DNA of 64,000 bases. Source: Paguma larvata. Taxonomy: Eukaryota; Chordata; Mammalia; Carnivora; Viverridae. Under the pieces are notes generated by a model that saw only the letters and a list, made by a program, of their open reading frames with translations, did not search any database and was not told the origin of the DNA. Positions 32,600 through 44,621 of this stretch are shown here, piece after piece. A program made the position numbers and the translations under genes. The first letter of the stretch is position 1; every line of letters begins with the position of its first letter. The stretch lies in assembly GCA_030068075.1 (NCBI GenBank), contig CM057837.1, forward strand, positions 19,871,691 through 19,935,690, in the 5' to 3' direction.

Positions 32600-34735
32600 C
32601 GAAATAAGCGGCAGGATGGCCGGCTCAGGTCCCGCTTGATTCTTTTCAAATATATGAGACAGCAAACTGCTGTCCATTCACCACCCCTTGGGGAAACTCT
32701 TCATCGCCAGGCAGACACCGGGTGTGTCTGAGGGATCCCGAGCACTGGACCAAATTGCGTGTGGAGATGCGGCCATGTTTAAAGATGCCTGCAAACAAGC
32801 GATGGGGAAAGCAAAACAAACAGAAAGAGTCCTAATGGAAAATCAGAAACGTTCATGCCAACAGAAGCCTGACCAAATGTAGCCAATTTTAGATACTACT
32901 ACACTTCCGTGAGAGGAGGCGGATGAGTGGTTCATTTTCAGTGTTGCCGTTTTGTGACGTTTTGAGTTTGGCCCCTGAGGTGCTGTTGGTATTTACGTGG
33001 CATTACTGTCTGTTTTAAACTTAGAACTTTAAAAGGATATTTGTGTTTGTAAGTGTGATTTTTATTATATCCAAGAGGTAATTTTTTTTTCATCCTTAGC
33101 CATAAGTAATTACAAGTGAGTAATGAAACTCATTCGGAAAACAAAATTCTCTTTTTAGTAATTTTGGTAATTTTCTTTCCAGCAAACTTTTCTGGAATAT
33201 AGCTCTTCTGACTTGGAACTGTAGTACAGGACCATTCCGTAGTCTACCAGCTCAGAAAGCCCTTTCAGTGCATGTAGTGGAATGTAGTTTTCATGGATAA
33301 AACGGCATTCATTAAACTATGTTCATAGAGTAGATTGAGCAGGATTTCAGATTATTCCACGCCCAAACCTGTTTAAAGACAACCTCTTCACTATGATAAT
33401 CGAGAAAGAACTGGATCTCTTGGACCGCGAATCTCTCTGGTTCCTTTTTGTTTGTGTTTTTATAACCCCAAATAGAAACAATACATATGTTTTCCTTTTC
33501 CACATTTTATTTTTAGAAAATCTGGAGAATGAAATGCCTTCAGCTCAACCACATGACTCCCATTAGCTTTAATGGGAGAAAGGCATCTTCGTGAAGGAAA
33601 AGAGCCATCCCAGAGGGTATAAATAACAGCCGGCCCGGAGCCACAGAGAGGCCTCCCTACGGCACACGTCATCAGCTGTGTCCTTGGGGGCGGGCCCGTC
33701 CAAGTCCGACCCTACCTGGGATGAGTTGGGATTGAACCATCAGGGTCTCTTGGGAGCTCAGCGCTCAGAGACGCCTCCCCCGGGGCTCCTTTGAAGCCCC
33801 CAGTTCATGCGGGCAGGGTGGGATCTGCCACGTTTGTCAGGAAACGCCATGCATTGCTGATTCTCAGTGCCTTCTCTTCCTCAATTCCAGGACATACCTA
33901 TGGGACCCTAGAGCGAGTCCCATTGTGCCTAGACTTTTCTGAGAAGTTCCAAACATCTTTGTGCATGGGTTGACGTCGAAAGACTGTGTGTGTTGCTCCT
34001 CAGTGCCTGGGTCGGGTGGAGGGTTTAGCACGAATCTCCCTGCGTGTTCCTCTCCCCTCCCCCCACACAGTGCCGGTGTTTGTGTCCAGCCGAATCTGAC
34101 CGAAGTGGCCAGGGCATCTACGCAGGCGAGAAGATTAAAGGAAAAAGTGTGGAAGGCCCAGGGGCTGGTGTCACTCCCTCCACCTGCTTTTCACCTGAAG
34201 CTCACCCGAGGGTCTCCCCTCTCCTCCAGCCCTTGCAGGTGGTTCTGCATCCTTTTCTTCACCTGCTCCCCAGCAGAAAAGCTCCTGACGGGGCAGAAGG
34301 AGGGATATGGCACTTTCAAGGGACAGACCGAGGCCAGGGGGGGCTGGAGTGGAGGGTCCCTTCCTCCAGAGCCCCTGCCGGCCCCGGAAAATGGCTGCGT
34401 TGGCCCCACCCAAGGTCAACTTTTATCCTACCATATAGAGTGACCACAAAGCATAACCCACATCGACCTTTGCTGGCTGCCTTCTAGTGAATTTGGCACA
34501 ATGGGCAGGAAATAGCAGTCTGGGCAAGAGGGTGGGACATGGGTTAGAGACGGAGCTAACGGTCTTCCTGCCTCTGTCCGTCTCCTCGGGTGTAAATTCC
34601 CCCCCTAGATTTGAGATAAAGGACAAAGTGCATTCATCTGACTTTTAAGTCTATGCCTTAGATATGGGCCGCCTTAGAGTTGGGCACACCGTAACAAAAG
34701 CTCCCCCTCGCACAGCGCACTGTTCTTAGAGTTTG
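32600..34735. other. Intronic sequence, mostly unique
   Basis: AT-richer unique sequence to about 33550, then GC-richer sequence. I recognise no exon or repeat. Short open frames at 33961-34487 have no family resemblance. Confidence 0.4.
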
Positions 34736-34739
34736 CACA

Positions 34740-34878
34740 CGGCCCCATTCCCTCTTCAGGGAGCAGGGTGGTTATTATCCCATTGTAGAGATGAGTGACC
34801 TGAGGCCGGACGGGCTGGGCGATCTGCTGCATAGTCACACAGCGAGTGGGAGGCAGACCAGGCTGGTGTAGGTCACAG
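34740..34878 (-). mobile_element. MIR SINE fragment, antisense
   Basis: 'ggtggttattatcccattgtagagatgagtgacctgagg' followed by 'tgcatagtcacacagcgagtgggaggcagaccaggctgg' is reverse-complement MIR ('attatccccattttacagatgaggaaactgaggc...gtcacacagctagtaagtggcagagc'). Confidence 0.75.
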
Positions 34879-34917
34879 ATCTTTGGCGCACGGTCCATAT
34901 GATTCCTGTCATTTGTT

Positions 34918-35097
34918 AATTTTTTTTTAATGTTTATTTTTCGAGAGGGAGAGAGCACAAGTTGGGGAGGGGCATAGAGAGAGGAGGAGACACAAAATCT
35001 AAAGCAGGCTCCATGTGGGGCTGGAACGCATGAGCCATGAGACCATGATTTGAGCCGAAGTCGGTCACTTAACGGACTGAGCCACCCAGGCGCCCCT
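34918..35097 (-). mobile_element. CanSINE, antisense, slightly shortened
   Basis: Reversed tail 'ttttttttaatgtttatttttcgag', GA body, 'aagcaggctccatgtggggctggaacgcatgagccatgag' (the 'ctgtcagcacagagcccga' segment is deleted) and intact reversed head 'gagccacccaggcgcccc'. Imperfect duplication ATTCCTGTCATTTG / ATTCCTGCCATTTG flanks it. Confidence 0.92.
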
Positions 35098-35479
35098 ATT
35101 CCTGCCATTTGCCTTCTGTTTCTCTGAAATGATGGCAAGTCGGCAACTTGGCCATCCTGGGAGAATTTATGCCATGCTGTCTCTGAGGGGCCATGCAGTC
35201 AGTCACCTTGTGAACAGAGCTGACCTTGGGGGGATTCTCGGTAGCCGATGACCCATCCCCACTCCCTAGCACATTACTGGGAGCTGTAAACTGTGCCGAG
35301 ATGCATCAGGATGTTTTAATAAATGCAGAGCAGGATTTTCCAAACACGCTTCTGCCATTTCTGGTATATCAACAAATACAGAGAGAGGGAGTCACGTTAC
35401 AGAGTGAGTGAGAAATGACTTTCAACTACATGAAAAACTGCAACTCTGGAGCGTTTTTCAACCTATCACAGATGACCAT

Positions 35480-35630
35480 TTTTGAGAGCATTTTAAGTTT
35501 GAGCTAGTTTTGGGCTTACAGAAACGGTGCAGATATCATATAGAGTTTCCTTGCACACCTCCCCTTGCTTCCCCTGCTGCTAACAGATAAGATGTTAATA
35601 AGGACCATCTTAAAAAACGATTTTAAAATT
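35480..35630 (-). mobile_element. L1M 3'-end fragment, antisense
   Basis: 'gagctagttttgggcttacagaaacggtgcagatatcatatagagtttcc...cccctgctgctaacagataagatg' is a diverged form of antisense L1M 3' UTR ('ttacagaaaaattgaaagatagtacagagagttccc...attaacatctta'). Confidence 0.55.
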
Positions 35631-35635
35631 TTTTT

Positions 35636-35870
35636 AAAAAAATAATTTATTTTTATTTTTTTAATGTTTATTTTTGAGACAGAGAAAGAGAGAGAGAGAC
35701 AAAGCATAAGCAGGGGAGGGGCAGAGAGAGAGGGAGACACAGAATTGGAAGCAGGCTCCAGGCTCCGAGCTGTCAGCACAGAGCCCGACACGGGGCTCGA
35801 ACACACAGACTGCGAGATCATGACCTGAGCTGAAGTCGCCGCTTAACGGACTGAGCCACCCAGGCGCCCC
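35636..35870 (-). mobile_element. CanSINE, antisense (first of an adjacent pair)
   Basis: Reversed tail with 'taatttatttttatttttttaatgtttatttttgagacag', body, 'gctgtcagcacagagcccgacacggggctcgaacacac' and intact reversed head 'gagccacccaggcgcccc' ending at 35870. Confidence 0.95.
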
Positions 35871-36080
35871 AAAATATTTATTTTGATTTTTACTTATCTT
35901 TGAGAGACAGAGACTCAGGCAGGGGAGGGGCAAAGAGAGAGAAAGGGAGACACAGAATCCGAAGCAGGCTCCAGTCTGTGAGCTATCAGCACAGAGCCCG
36001 ATGTGGGGCTTGAACTCATGAATCGTGAGATCATGACCTGAGCCAAAATCAGACGTTCAACCAACTGAGCCACCCAGGAT
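35871..36080 (-). mobile_element. CanSINE, antisense (second of an adjacent pair)
   Basis: Begins directly after the first copy with the reversed tail 'aaaatatttattttgatttttacttatctttgag', continues with the usual body and 'gctatcagcacagagcccgatgtggggcttgaactc', and ends 'gagccacccaggatcc'. The first copy probably inserted into the A-rich tail of this older one. Confidence 0.93.
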
Positions 36081-38948
36081 CCTGAAGCCTCACTTTTTAA
36101 AGGCTACTAGTTACTCTAAAACTTGACCCAAAGATTTCCTCGAAAGGCATCGAGATGAGAAAGGAAGATGGCTCAGAGTTTGCAGGAGCTGCATAGAACC
36201 AGTGAGAAAAGGGACTTCCCTTCCTAAGAGAAGCTTTGGAAAGCCTGGTTGTGTGCTTAGAGGTTTAAAAGTCCAACAAAACCCAATCGATCCATCTTCT
36301 TTTTTTTCTCCTTACTATTTTGAAATCAAAAATATGTTGAATATCCTGGCCAAAAAGAGAGGGGGAGAGGAGGTTAGGTATGGGGGGAAAAAGTGCGCCT
36401 CCTACACAAATTCAGTAGAATTCACTGCCAAGGGTGCGGGTTTATATAAAACAATGCCCAGCTGTATTAGCTGAACATCTGAAGTTGTCAGAAGGAAGTT
36501 ATTTTCTCTTCTCACCAACACGAGACCGAAAGAATGAAACTGCATGGGGTCTCTCTCCTTTCTCCAGGCCTGTATATCAGACATTAGCTCAGAAAAGCTT
36601 GCATTTTTTAGCCATTTTGCCTCGATCGCTCCAAAATGACAATTTTTAATAAGACAATGATAAGTTTATTTTTCCAAAAAAAATAAAAAAATCCCTCCCC
36701 TCTTTGGGCGTGGGAAGATGTTTTTACTAGCTGCAAATCCTGACTGTAGCATTTAAGAAACGGTTCAACATAGTTCCATTTTTCTGTACCTAAGCGATCT
36801 CTCGGGGCACCCATAAACTACCTCTGCTTTGTTTCTTACGAATTACTCTCAGAGACGAGAAGTAAATAACTCAGGAAAGCCACATGAGATGGGCGTCATG
36901 GGAAGACAGAGCATTTGTCTGGTGTGAGACCACCTGTTTATTTCATTGGGCGATGACGGGCATCCGGGAGGAAACTGGGACCGAGAGCTCGTGAAGTGTG
37001 TCAGCCTTGAACCTTGGCGGTGAAGGCAGAGGAAGCCAGCCGCCAGCAGGGTCTCCCTCTCTGTGTATGGACTGCGGTCTGGCCGGCTCTGCTTCAGCCT
37101 CTTTGTGCTGCTTGATTTATTCCTCGTTACTATTTTCGGGTGGCCTGTGCTTCTCTTCAGAGGCCCTGGGGAGTCTCTCCAATTCGGATTTTCAAAAATA
37201 GTTCTTCAAAGGGCACAGCGTTCTTAGAAGAAGATGCATACGGGACCATGTGTTTCCAACTGACTTTGGTTTGACATGATTGAGGTTTGTACAGAGTGTC
37301 TGAGAAAACCAGAAAGATGATGTCAGCCGGGCGAGGAAGCGCCTCCAGCAGTCCCGGCGGCACGGAGACGTAGGACCCAGGGCCTTTTCCACGGGAGTCC
37401 TAAAGCCTTGGACTTCACTTCCTTTCCCGACATGGAACCCTTGGAGGTATTTATATCTTCCCCAAATGATGTTTCCAGACCTTGTAATGGAAACGAGTGT
37501 CTGACTGGGGTTGGAGGGAGGGACCGGACTGACTGGGAGAGGCAGGAAGTGGAGGTATTGTGTATCAGGCAAGCCTGTCTCCTTCCTGGCCCCAACCCCA
37601 CGGAGCAGCAAAGCGGGGATCCCTTCCAGCCAGTGTCCCAGGAGTTCCAGCGCTAGTTGGCTAGGAACCGGAAAGCATCTTGAGAAAGGGGGTTCTGCAG
37701 GCAGATCTCTACCTGCATCCCACACTTTTGGCCCGGTCTTTCATCGTATATAGCGAGCGCTTCGAATTGGCACTTTAATTGTGTTTCTTTCCTTCCCAAC
37801 TCCGCACGGAATCAATCCGTGTCTGGCTTCAGTCCCGTGACCATGGAGTGAGGGTTACAGGTTTGCTGCTTTCGGGACCCCGTGACGCCCACCTTCATGA
37901 TCGTTGTATTAAACCAGTCCTAAGCAGGTTCATACGCATGCCTGTTTTCTCCTCCTTTTCGTAAAGAAGGCAAAGATGTGGTATATATTCAAATGATGGC
38001 CACTTAACAGCAAGCCCAAACAAGAATGGACTGTTCCGCGAATGCCGAAGGCAGCGTCACACCGAGGAGGTTACGTGTGTCCTCCGCTGGCCAGAATTCA
38101 GCATCGAAGCATGTGACAGGGACTCTAAAACGTAGGATCGTCGAGATCGGCCTGTGCATGGACTGGCCAGGGGCTGACGCCAGGTCAGTCACTCACTTGC
38201 TGATTTAGCCGGCATCCCCCCCACGCCCCCTGAACTGCCTAGAAGTGTTAGTATCATTAGGGATGTTTTGTGTTTTGCTGCCTTTGGCTTTCAGTGCCTT
38301 TTTCCTACAGCACTTTGAGCAAGTGCCTTAGCTAGAAGACCCTGCTGGGCTCTGTCGGCGGCTCTCACATACGGAGCTCGCGCATTGTTTGGACTTCTCA
38401 GAACAGGTGATCGCCCCTCAGTTCGGCGCTGGCGTCAGATCTGGTTTGGGGGATCTATACCCATGGTCTGCCCAAATGCGAATCCAACCATGTCTGTCCT
38501 TAACTATGGTGGGGCTGTTACTCCCTGAGATCTGTCCCTCCCGCCCTGGGCTTGCTCACTCACCTCCTTCAGACAAGAGGGAATGGGTCAATGATACAGA
38601 CAAGGTCTGCAGACCCATCTCATGAGCCTAAAGAGTGGTTTCCTAGTGCGGGGATTTCTAGGCTGAAAGTTGAGCTCACAGGTGGTTCTGTTGGGCGTTG
38701 CCAAAGTTCCCATTGTGCAAGGCTTCGTGTTGAAAGTCTTTTTCCTTTAATAGACAAGTTAAACCCTTTTGCATTTATTGATATGACTGATGTTTGATGC
38801 CGTCTTCATCATAATTTTATTATTTGTATTTTGTTATATTTATTTCTTTCTCAGATGCACTCTTCGCTTTTTTATTTAGAATTTTTGAGGAGTATTTAAG
38901 AAGGTGTATATCTTTGTCCTTGTGGGTACATTTGTACTTAGACCTTTT
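36081..38948. other. Intronic sequence, mostly unique
   Basis: Mixed composition; AT-rich blocks at 36290-36700 and 38740-38940 and GC-rich blocks between. No recognisable exon, RNA gene or named repeat. Confidence 0.4.
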
Positions 38949-38962
38949 AAAACGTCCTTAGT

Positions 38963-39178
38963 GTGGGGCGCCTGGGTGGCTCAGTCGGTTGAGCGTCCGA
39001 CTCCGGCTCAGGTCATGATCTCGCTTGTGGGTTCGAGCCCCACGTCGGGCTGTGTGCTGACGGCTCAGACCTTGGAGCCCGCTTTGGATTCTGTGTCTTC
39101 CTCTCTCTCTGCCCCTTCCCCTGCTCACACTCTGTCTCTCTCAAAATAAATAAGCATTAAAAAAATAATAATAAAACA
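38963..39178 (+). mobile_element. CanSINE, sense, young-looking, with target-site duplication
   Basis: 'ggggcgcctgggtggctcagtcggttgagcgtccgactccggctcaggtcatgatctcg' head and B-box region, 'gggttcgagccccacgtcgggc', CT body and A-rich tail. A 14-bp duplication AAAACGTCCTTAGT is perfect (38949-38962 and 39179-39192), which supports a recent insertion. Confidence 0.97.
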
Positions 39179-39694
39179 AAAACGTCCTTAGTTCCTGGTC
39201 TGAGAAGAGTTGAAGGGGGGTAGGAAAGGCCGGGAAACCAGGAGGCTGACTGTGGGAGTCTTTAAGACTGCCGTTTCCTTGTTCTTGTTGGCATGTCGCG
39301 GGACCACGTGCCCCTCCACCTGGACGTTATGCTCTGGCTGATGAAAATCTAAGTGATTCGAGGGCTGGTGAGTGGGATCCGTGACGGGCCCGTGCCGACC
39401 GCCCGCCCTCCTTTCTCCCAGCCTCAGTGGCCATGATCCAGATGTCCAGGTGAAGTGTCCACCAGCCTTACAGGGGACACTGGGGAGCTGAGCCCTCAGG
39501 GCTTGTTACTTGTTCAGCGCCCACCCGAGAATTGGTTCAAATGCAGATGCTGGTTCTGTAGGTCAGAGGCAGGTCTGAGGGTTAAGTTCCCAGGTGCTGT
39601 CAGGGATGGGGTTCATTGACCACGTTTTCAGGGGCAAGGTGCTGAGCCCTACAAACTTTGGGTTTCTGTTTAACTTCTGTATAACCCAATCTGG

Positions 39695-39850
39695 GGGCTC
39701 TCAAAATGTGGTTCGGGGACCAGCAGCCTCGGTGGGCCCTGCGAACTCGGAAATGCACGTCCGGGCCTAATGAGCTGGAAACCCAGGAGCCGGGCCCCAG
39801 AGTCTGGGTTTTAACAAGACTTCCACGTGATTCACATGCAGCTACCAACC
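39695..39850 (-). mobile_element. MER5A-type copy, antisense
   Basis: 'ctctcaaaatgtggttcggggaccagcagcc' at the left and 'ggccccagagtctgggttttaacaagacttccacgtgattcacatgcagc' at the right match reverse-orientation MER5A ('caaagtgtggtccccggaccagcagc...gggttttaacaagccctccaggtgattctgatgc'). Confidence 0.65.
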
Positions 39851-40434
39851 ACGCCAGACCCATGCCTTGTGAGATGGGGGTTGTATCGTTTGGGACTCGT
39901 GTGTAGCTTTGAGTAACTCGATGTCCATGAAGCTGTGGCTTAAAGCGTAAGAGTTTATTTTTGTTGTAGAAGTCCAAAGGTGGGCAGCCTAGGGCAAGTG
40001 TGGCAACGGACAGTGTCATCAGGAGTCCAGGCCTCTGGTTCTCTGCTCTACCTTCTTTTGGCTCTGACCCTCATTATTTTGCTCACAGCATAGTTGCCAG
40101 GACTCAGGCATCACGTCCACATCCCCAGTAAATCCCAGCTGAACATCCCCTCTAGACACTTGAAAGAAGTTCTCACAAAGGAGTTCGGCTTCCATCTCAC
40201 TGGCCAGAGCAGTAGCCTGCGACACCAAAAGCTTGGTGTTAGCCGGGCTCACCGCCATCTTGAACAAAATGAGGGTTTTCTAGGAGGAAAGACAAAAGTG
40301 GAGATTGGGTAGGAAGCCAGCCGTCTCTGCCACAGAGACGGTGGGGACTTGAAGTCTCAGTAACAAAGAATGAAAGGCATGGAGACAGGGGCATTCTGTG
40401 GGCCGGAAGAGTTAGTGGAGGTGGTCCGAGAACA

Positions 40435-40817
40435 CGACACACTGGGCACAGGTACGTTCCAGGCATGGAACGTGGTTGTAGGAGTGGCAGGCTGCAGTGG
40501 AGCTGATGGTCACGGGTTATAGGAGTGGAGGCAGTGGTCGCTGGCTGTAGGAATGGAGCTGATGTCAATGGCCAAAGAAACGTAGGTGATGGTCACTGGT
40601 GATAGGAGGTTGAGCTGTGTTGGAGGAGATGTCACCGATTAAGGAAGAGGAGGGTGACGGTCACTGGTGATAGGAGGATGAGCTGTGTTGGAGGTGATGT
40701 CACCAATTAAGGAAGAAGAGGGTGACGGTCACTGGTGATAGGAGGATGAGCTGTGTTGGAGGTGATGTCACCGATTAAGGAAGAGGAGGGTGACGGTCAC
40801 TGGTGATAGGAGGGGGG
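40435..40817 (+). repeat. 68-bp minisatellite with degenerate left flank
   Basis: The phrase GGTGAYGGTCACTGGTGATA starts at 40585, 40653, 40721 and 40789, an exact 68-base period. Each unit also has 'ggagctgtgttggag' or 'gatgagctgtgttggagg' and 'gatgtcacc.attaaggaag'. About 3.4 clear copies. To the left (40435-40584) shorter degenerate relatives ('gatggtcacgggttataggagtggag', 'agtggtcgctggctgtaggaatggag') suggest an older, simpler 30-40 bp unit. Confidence 0.95.
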
Positions 40818-40847
40818 CTGTCATGGTTGGTCCTTAGCATGAGGGCA

Positions 40848-40915
40848 GGGATTTCATTTTCCCTGCTGTATCCCAAGTGCCCTGTAACAGTGCCTGGCAC
40901 CTGTCAGGTGTTTCC
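40848..40915 (+). mobile_element. L2 3'-end fragment
   Basis: 'gggcagggatttcattttccctgctgtatcccaagtgccctgtaacagtgcctggcacctgtcagg' matches the sense L2 3' end ('gggcagggatttttgtctgttttgttcactgctgtatccccagcgcctagaacagtgcctggcacatag'). Confidence 0.75.
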
Positions 40916-40919
40916 CTGG

Positions 40920-42620
40920 AGAGCAGGAGAGACTGTAAAAAAAACCTTGCTTTCTCCCTCTCTGGAGTCCTGAAGACTCAGATGAAGGTGATGGAGTGAG
41001 ACTCTGACCTAGAAGCCACCCCCAGCCCCACCACGCATGCGCGCACCTGTGCACACCCAGGCACACGCACACGCCCCGCAGGCATTTTCTCTGCAGGAGC
41101 CTTGGCTAAGGTTCTCCTCTGCTGCTCCCTTTGACACTGGGGACATCAGCCAGATTTTTTTTTTAATCCATTTTTTAACATGCAGCCTTACCTGCTTAGT
41201 AGTTGTCAGAGCAGCCGGGAAAAGCAAGCGGAGGAGGAGGCGAGAGGAAAGCCTGCCAGAGTTAACGAGCAAAACCGGAAGAGTGGCCACGGACAGCCAT
41301 CTACACCCCCAAACAGTACTATGTGAACGAGCCTGTACTTTTATGTAGCCCTGGCGTGGAAGCGCGTGATCCCGTCTGATGCTAAGGGAGACCCGTGACG
41401 GAAGTGAAAGAAATCAAGGGAGAAGTGTATGTCTCCACCAGGAATGGGCCACACTTCCCAGAGAAAATCACTGTCCACATTTTTGAGCGCCAGCTTGTCA
41501 GCGACTTTAATTTCTTACGTGCTGTCCTATATTTCAAATTTGACTGATCGTTTATTGCTTCTGTAAATCGGCCAAAGCGTTTTTGAAGGAAATATACCTC
41601 GATGAGAGAATTATCTTCCCCAACGGTTGCTTTGGGAAACGTTAGCATCAAGTTTGAAGGAAAAGCTTAAAAGGTGCTTTACCTGTGTTTCAGAGTCGCA
41701 CCGTGGGATGAAGGAGTGTGGACATCCCAGTAACCTGGGCTTGTCTTTCCCGAGTGGAGGGTGGAAAGACGGGATCGAATCATCACTGGGACTTGTGTCT
41801 CTTGATCGTCACTTGCGATGTGTTCAAGGTAACACGTTACAGACAACAGGCAGGCACGGGCGTGTGCCCACGTATGTTTCGTCCATGCCTTCCGGATACT
41901 GTTTGTATGCGCCGCGAGACTTCTGCTCATCAGCCCGAAGGCCTCCAGGATGGTGACGTAATTGGAAAAACAGCTCTATTTATCCGGTGTCCTTTCTCGA
42001 TCGTCTCCCCGGGAGAGGACGGCTATTACTCATTTCTCTCTGCAGCGGTTCGCATGTGAGCCTTCGCTGTAGATGAGAGTTGGGCGCCCAGGTCCCCCCG
42101 CGGTGATTTGCAACTTGACCTTAGAACCATCGTAACGGAGATACCGCCTTTTCCCCTTGTTCTCTGAATGCAGAGGCCTTCAGATCCCTGCGCCGGCATA
42201 TTCTGTCCTGACGCCTTGTGCACAGCCCAGCAACATAACAACAGCTCTCCCCTCCCCCGCCGTGCACGGATGTTCTGGAAAGGGAAGGCTCTTTTCATAG
42301 ATGGTAACTGTTGCCGCCGCTTAGGAGGCAGTTGCGTTTCCCTGTTGCGGCCCCCTCCCCCGTTACGTCTGCTTCTTTAGGGAGACACAGGGCTCTGATG
42401 TTTGACGCACATAGCAGAAGAGGACTGTTTACTGCCTAGGAAGGGCTGGCATTGGCAGGAGGTCTCATTTCCGGCAAAGGAAAGGGCTCGTTCGCCCTCG
42501 CGTGTTTCCTCTGGCTCAGCTGTCTCCGGACGCCCCTCACCCCTGCCCTCTGATTCTTAGGTTGCTGTCTGTTCCCCTGGGCTCTCCTGTTTCTTCCCTT
42601 TTCTCTTCCCCAAGGCGGCA
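40920..42620. other. Intronic sequence, mostly unique
   Basis: No recognised exon or repeat. A short CA/GCAC-rich run sits at about 41036-41078. Confidence 0.4.
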
Positions 42621-42626
42621 GCTCTT

Positions 42627-42695
42627 GGTTTCCAGCACCTTCTGGGTCCTTCCAGGGACGTCCTGAGTATGCAAGCATTCATTAGTGGAAGCAGG
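42627..42695 (+). repeat. 69-bp duplicated segment, copy 1
   Basis: Begins GGTTTCCAGCACCTTCTGGG and ends GTGGAAGCAGG. It matches 45640-45708 over its whole length with five differences, all transitions and no gaps. Family not recognised. Confidence 0.92.
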
Positions 42696-42728
42696 CCCTG
42701 GGGCTTGCAGGTCCCAGAGGCGGCTCGC

Positions 42729-42756
42729 CACCCCCACCCCCACCCCCACCCTCGTG
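42729..42756. repeat. (CCCCAC)n short tandem repeat
   Basis: Four to five CACCCC units within 42729-42756. Confidence 0.9.
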
Positions 42757-42759
42757 CAG

Positions 42760-44410
42760 CCTCCGGAGCTGTTTATCGCATTTGCTTCCCGCCCCCTCCC
42801 CCTTCTGACTTCCTTCCTGGGCTGCGAGGGCTCCACTCAGAAACCTACCAGAAAGATGCTGAAACAATTACGGGCTGATTTTAAACACAAGCCTGGACTG
42901 GGTGGGCTGCGGGGTACTGTGTGGGGACCCATGTCCCTGCAGGAGGACCTGCAGCCAAAAGGTGAAGCCTTGACCCATAAAAATGGGAAAATACCCACCA
43001 GCCTTGCTCACTGCAAAATGCTCTCCTTTATTTTCTCTCTTGGTTGTTTCTCTGTGGGCCAGCGAGTGACTTTGACTTTCTTTCATTTCACCTCTGCATA
43101 TTGTACTTGGAGGTAGTACGAGGTTTTCTCTCCCTCCTGAAAGGAACAAAGCACTCGCCCAAGAAGTTGTGCGCCATCGAGTGCCTGGGGCGGCTCCTCC
43201 CTCTCTCTGTAACAGTCTCTGTGTCCCCAAATTAGCATGCATCAATGCAGAGGAGGCCTTATCTTTCCCCTCGGCAGCATTGGGGGAGATGCTGTGTCCC
43301 CGTGCCAGAATTGGGGACAGCAAAGTCCGGTCTTAAAGTCTCTTGGTTGGCCGTGATGCCGCGTGTGTCCATGAGCACCCCACACCCTGCCGTGTGCTGG
43401 GTCAGCTCAGGGCCCACATCTCACCACCGAGAAGCGTCCTGCTGTAACTTACCTCGCCTGCAGTGACACACGGTGAGGGCAGGAATAGAAAGTCCAGAGC
43501 AGCCCACTCCCCTTCCTGCGGCCAGCCCTGCCTGCTGCCCAGACTGTGGTCTGCCCCCTGCTTTATGTACTCATTCATGGCTTACCTCCGTCTTCCCCAG
43601 AATCACACCCCATCAGCCCTCGGGGAAGCTGCGGCAGAGCTCTGCTCCTGGAAACTTTTGAGTAACAGGTGCACTGACAACCTCAGGTGAAAACAGCCCA
43701 GCCTTGAGCTTGCTATTGGTATTAGAGATATACTGTTTATGGATACTGACATAGGTGGGAAAACCCTAGACAAGGCAGTTCCGTGACTGCTGGGCGGGGT
43801 CTTTGGTTACTTTCTGTTCACCTCCTGGAGCTTGGCACAGTTCCGGAGAGCTGAGTTTGCTGGATACTTGAGCTGTAGAAGATCAACCCATAGAGTGATG
43901 CATTTTAGAAAAGAGAACAGAGGAAACATTACTATTTCAAGGGAAGCTGCAATACAATACCCCAGCTCTTCCAAATGCAGGCTCAGGAAGGGGGCTTTGA
44001 GTTTGAGTCCAAGGAATAGACATGTCTGTCAGAGGCTGCAGCTCTCTTCATGCTTCTCAAGGCTCTTGAGACGGGCAGAGCCTGCGGTGCAGTGGGTCGT
44101 CACTGGGGTGATGAGTTTAGGATCTGGGGCATCAATCGAGAACTCTCAGTCCAACCCACATTCAGGGCATAAGACAAAAAAAAGACGGTTGTGTGCTCCC
44201 TTGCTCTGTGAAGGCCCCCACCCGAGGACAATTTCATGGCTGTGGATTGTACTTTTCAGAATCCACAAAGAGATCTGATTGATAAGTCGTCAGGAGAGTC
44301 TTTCTTTGCATATTTTTCTCTTCTCCAGTAAACCACCTACATTCTGTTTTCTGGGGGTTGTTTTAATTCTTTCAAGTCACAAGTGAACCACCTGACTTGC
44401 ACAGAATGGC
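42760..44410. other. Intronic sequence, mostly unique
   Basis: GC-moderate sequence with no named repeat or exon I can support. The 143-residue and 151-residue open frames around 42685-43323 overlap each other on opposite strands and show no domain. Confidence 0.4.
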
Positions 44411-44429
44411 TTGCATAAGAATTTACATT

Positions 44430-44621
44430 AGGGGCGCCTGGGTGGCTCAGTCCGTTGAGCGTCCGACTTCGGCTCAGGACATGATCTCATGGTTCGTGGG
44501 TTCGAGCCCCACACTAGGCTCTGTGCTGACAGCTCAGAGCCTGGAGCCTGCTTCGGATTCTGCATCTCCCTCTCTCTCTGCCCCTCCCCCATTTGCACCC
44601 TGTCTCTCAAAAATAAATAAA
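44430..44621 (+). mobile_element. CanSINE, sense, near-consensus, with target-site duplication
   Basis: Complete head 'ggggcgcctgggtggctcagtccgttgagcgtccgacttcggctcagg', 'gggttcgagccccac', 'gctgacagctcagagcctggagcctgcttcggattctg', CT body and 'caaaaataaataaa' tail. A perfect 13-bp duplication AAGAATTTACATT lies at 44417-44429 and 44622-44634. Confidence 0.97.

Noticed and set aside
32216..32677. Minus-strand Pro/Ser/Leu/Phe-rich 153-residue frame and plus-strand Gly/Arg/Lys/Glu-rich frames
   Set aside because: Pure translation of the GGAA/GGGA array; no start context or conservation.
40585..40817. CRISPR-like regular spacing
   Set aside because: The whole 68-bp unit is repeated, with no variable spacers, and this is a mammalian intron. 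It is a minisatellite.
42685..43323. 143-residue + and 151-residue - overlapping frames
   Set aside because: Opposite-strand overlap, no family resemblance, no splice-site or repeat support for an exon.
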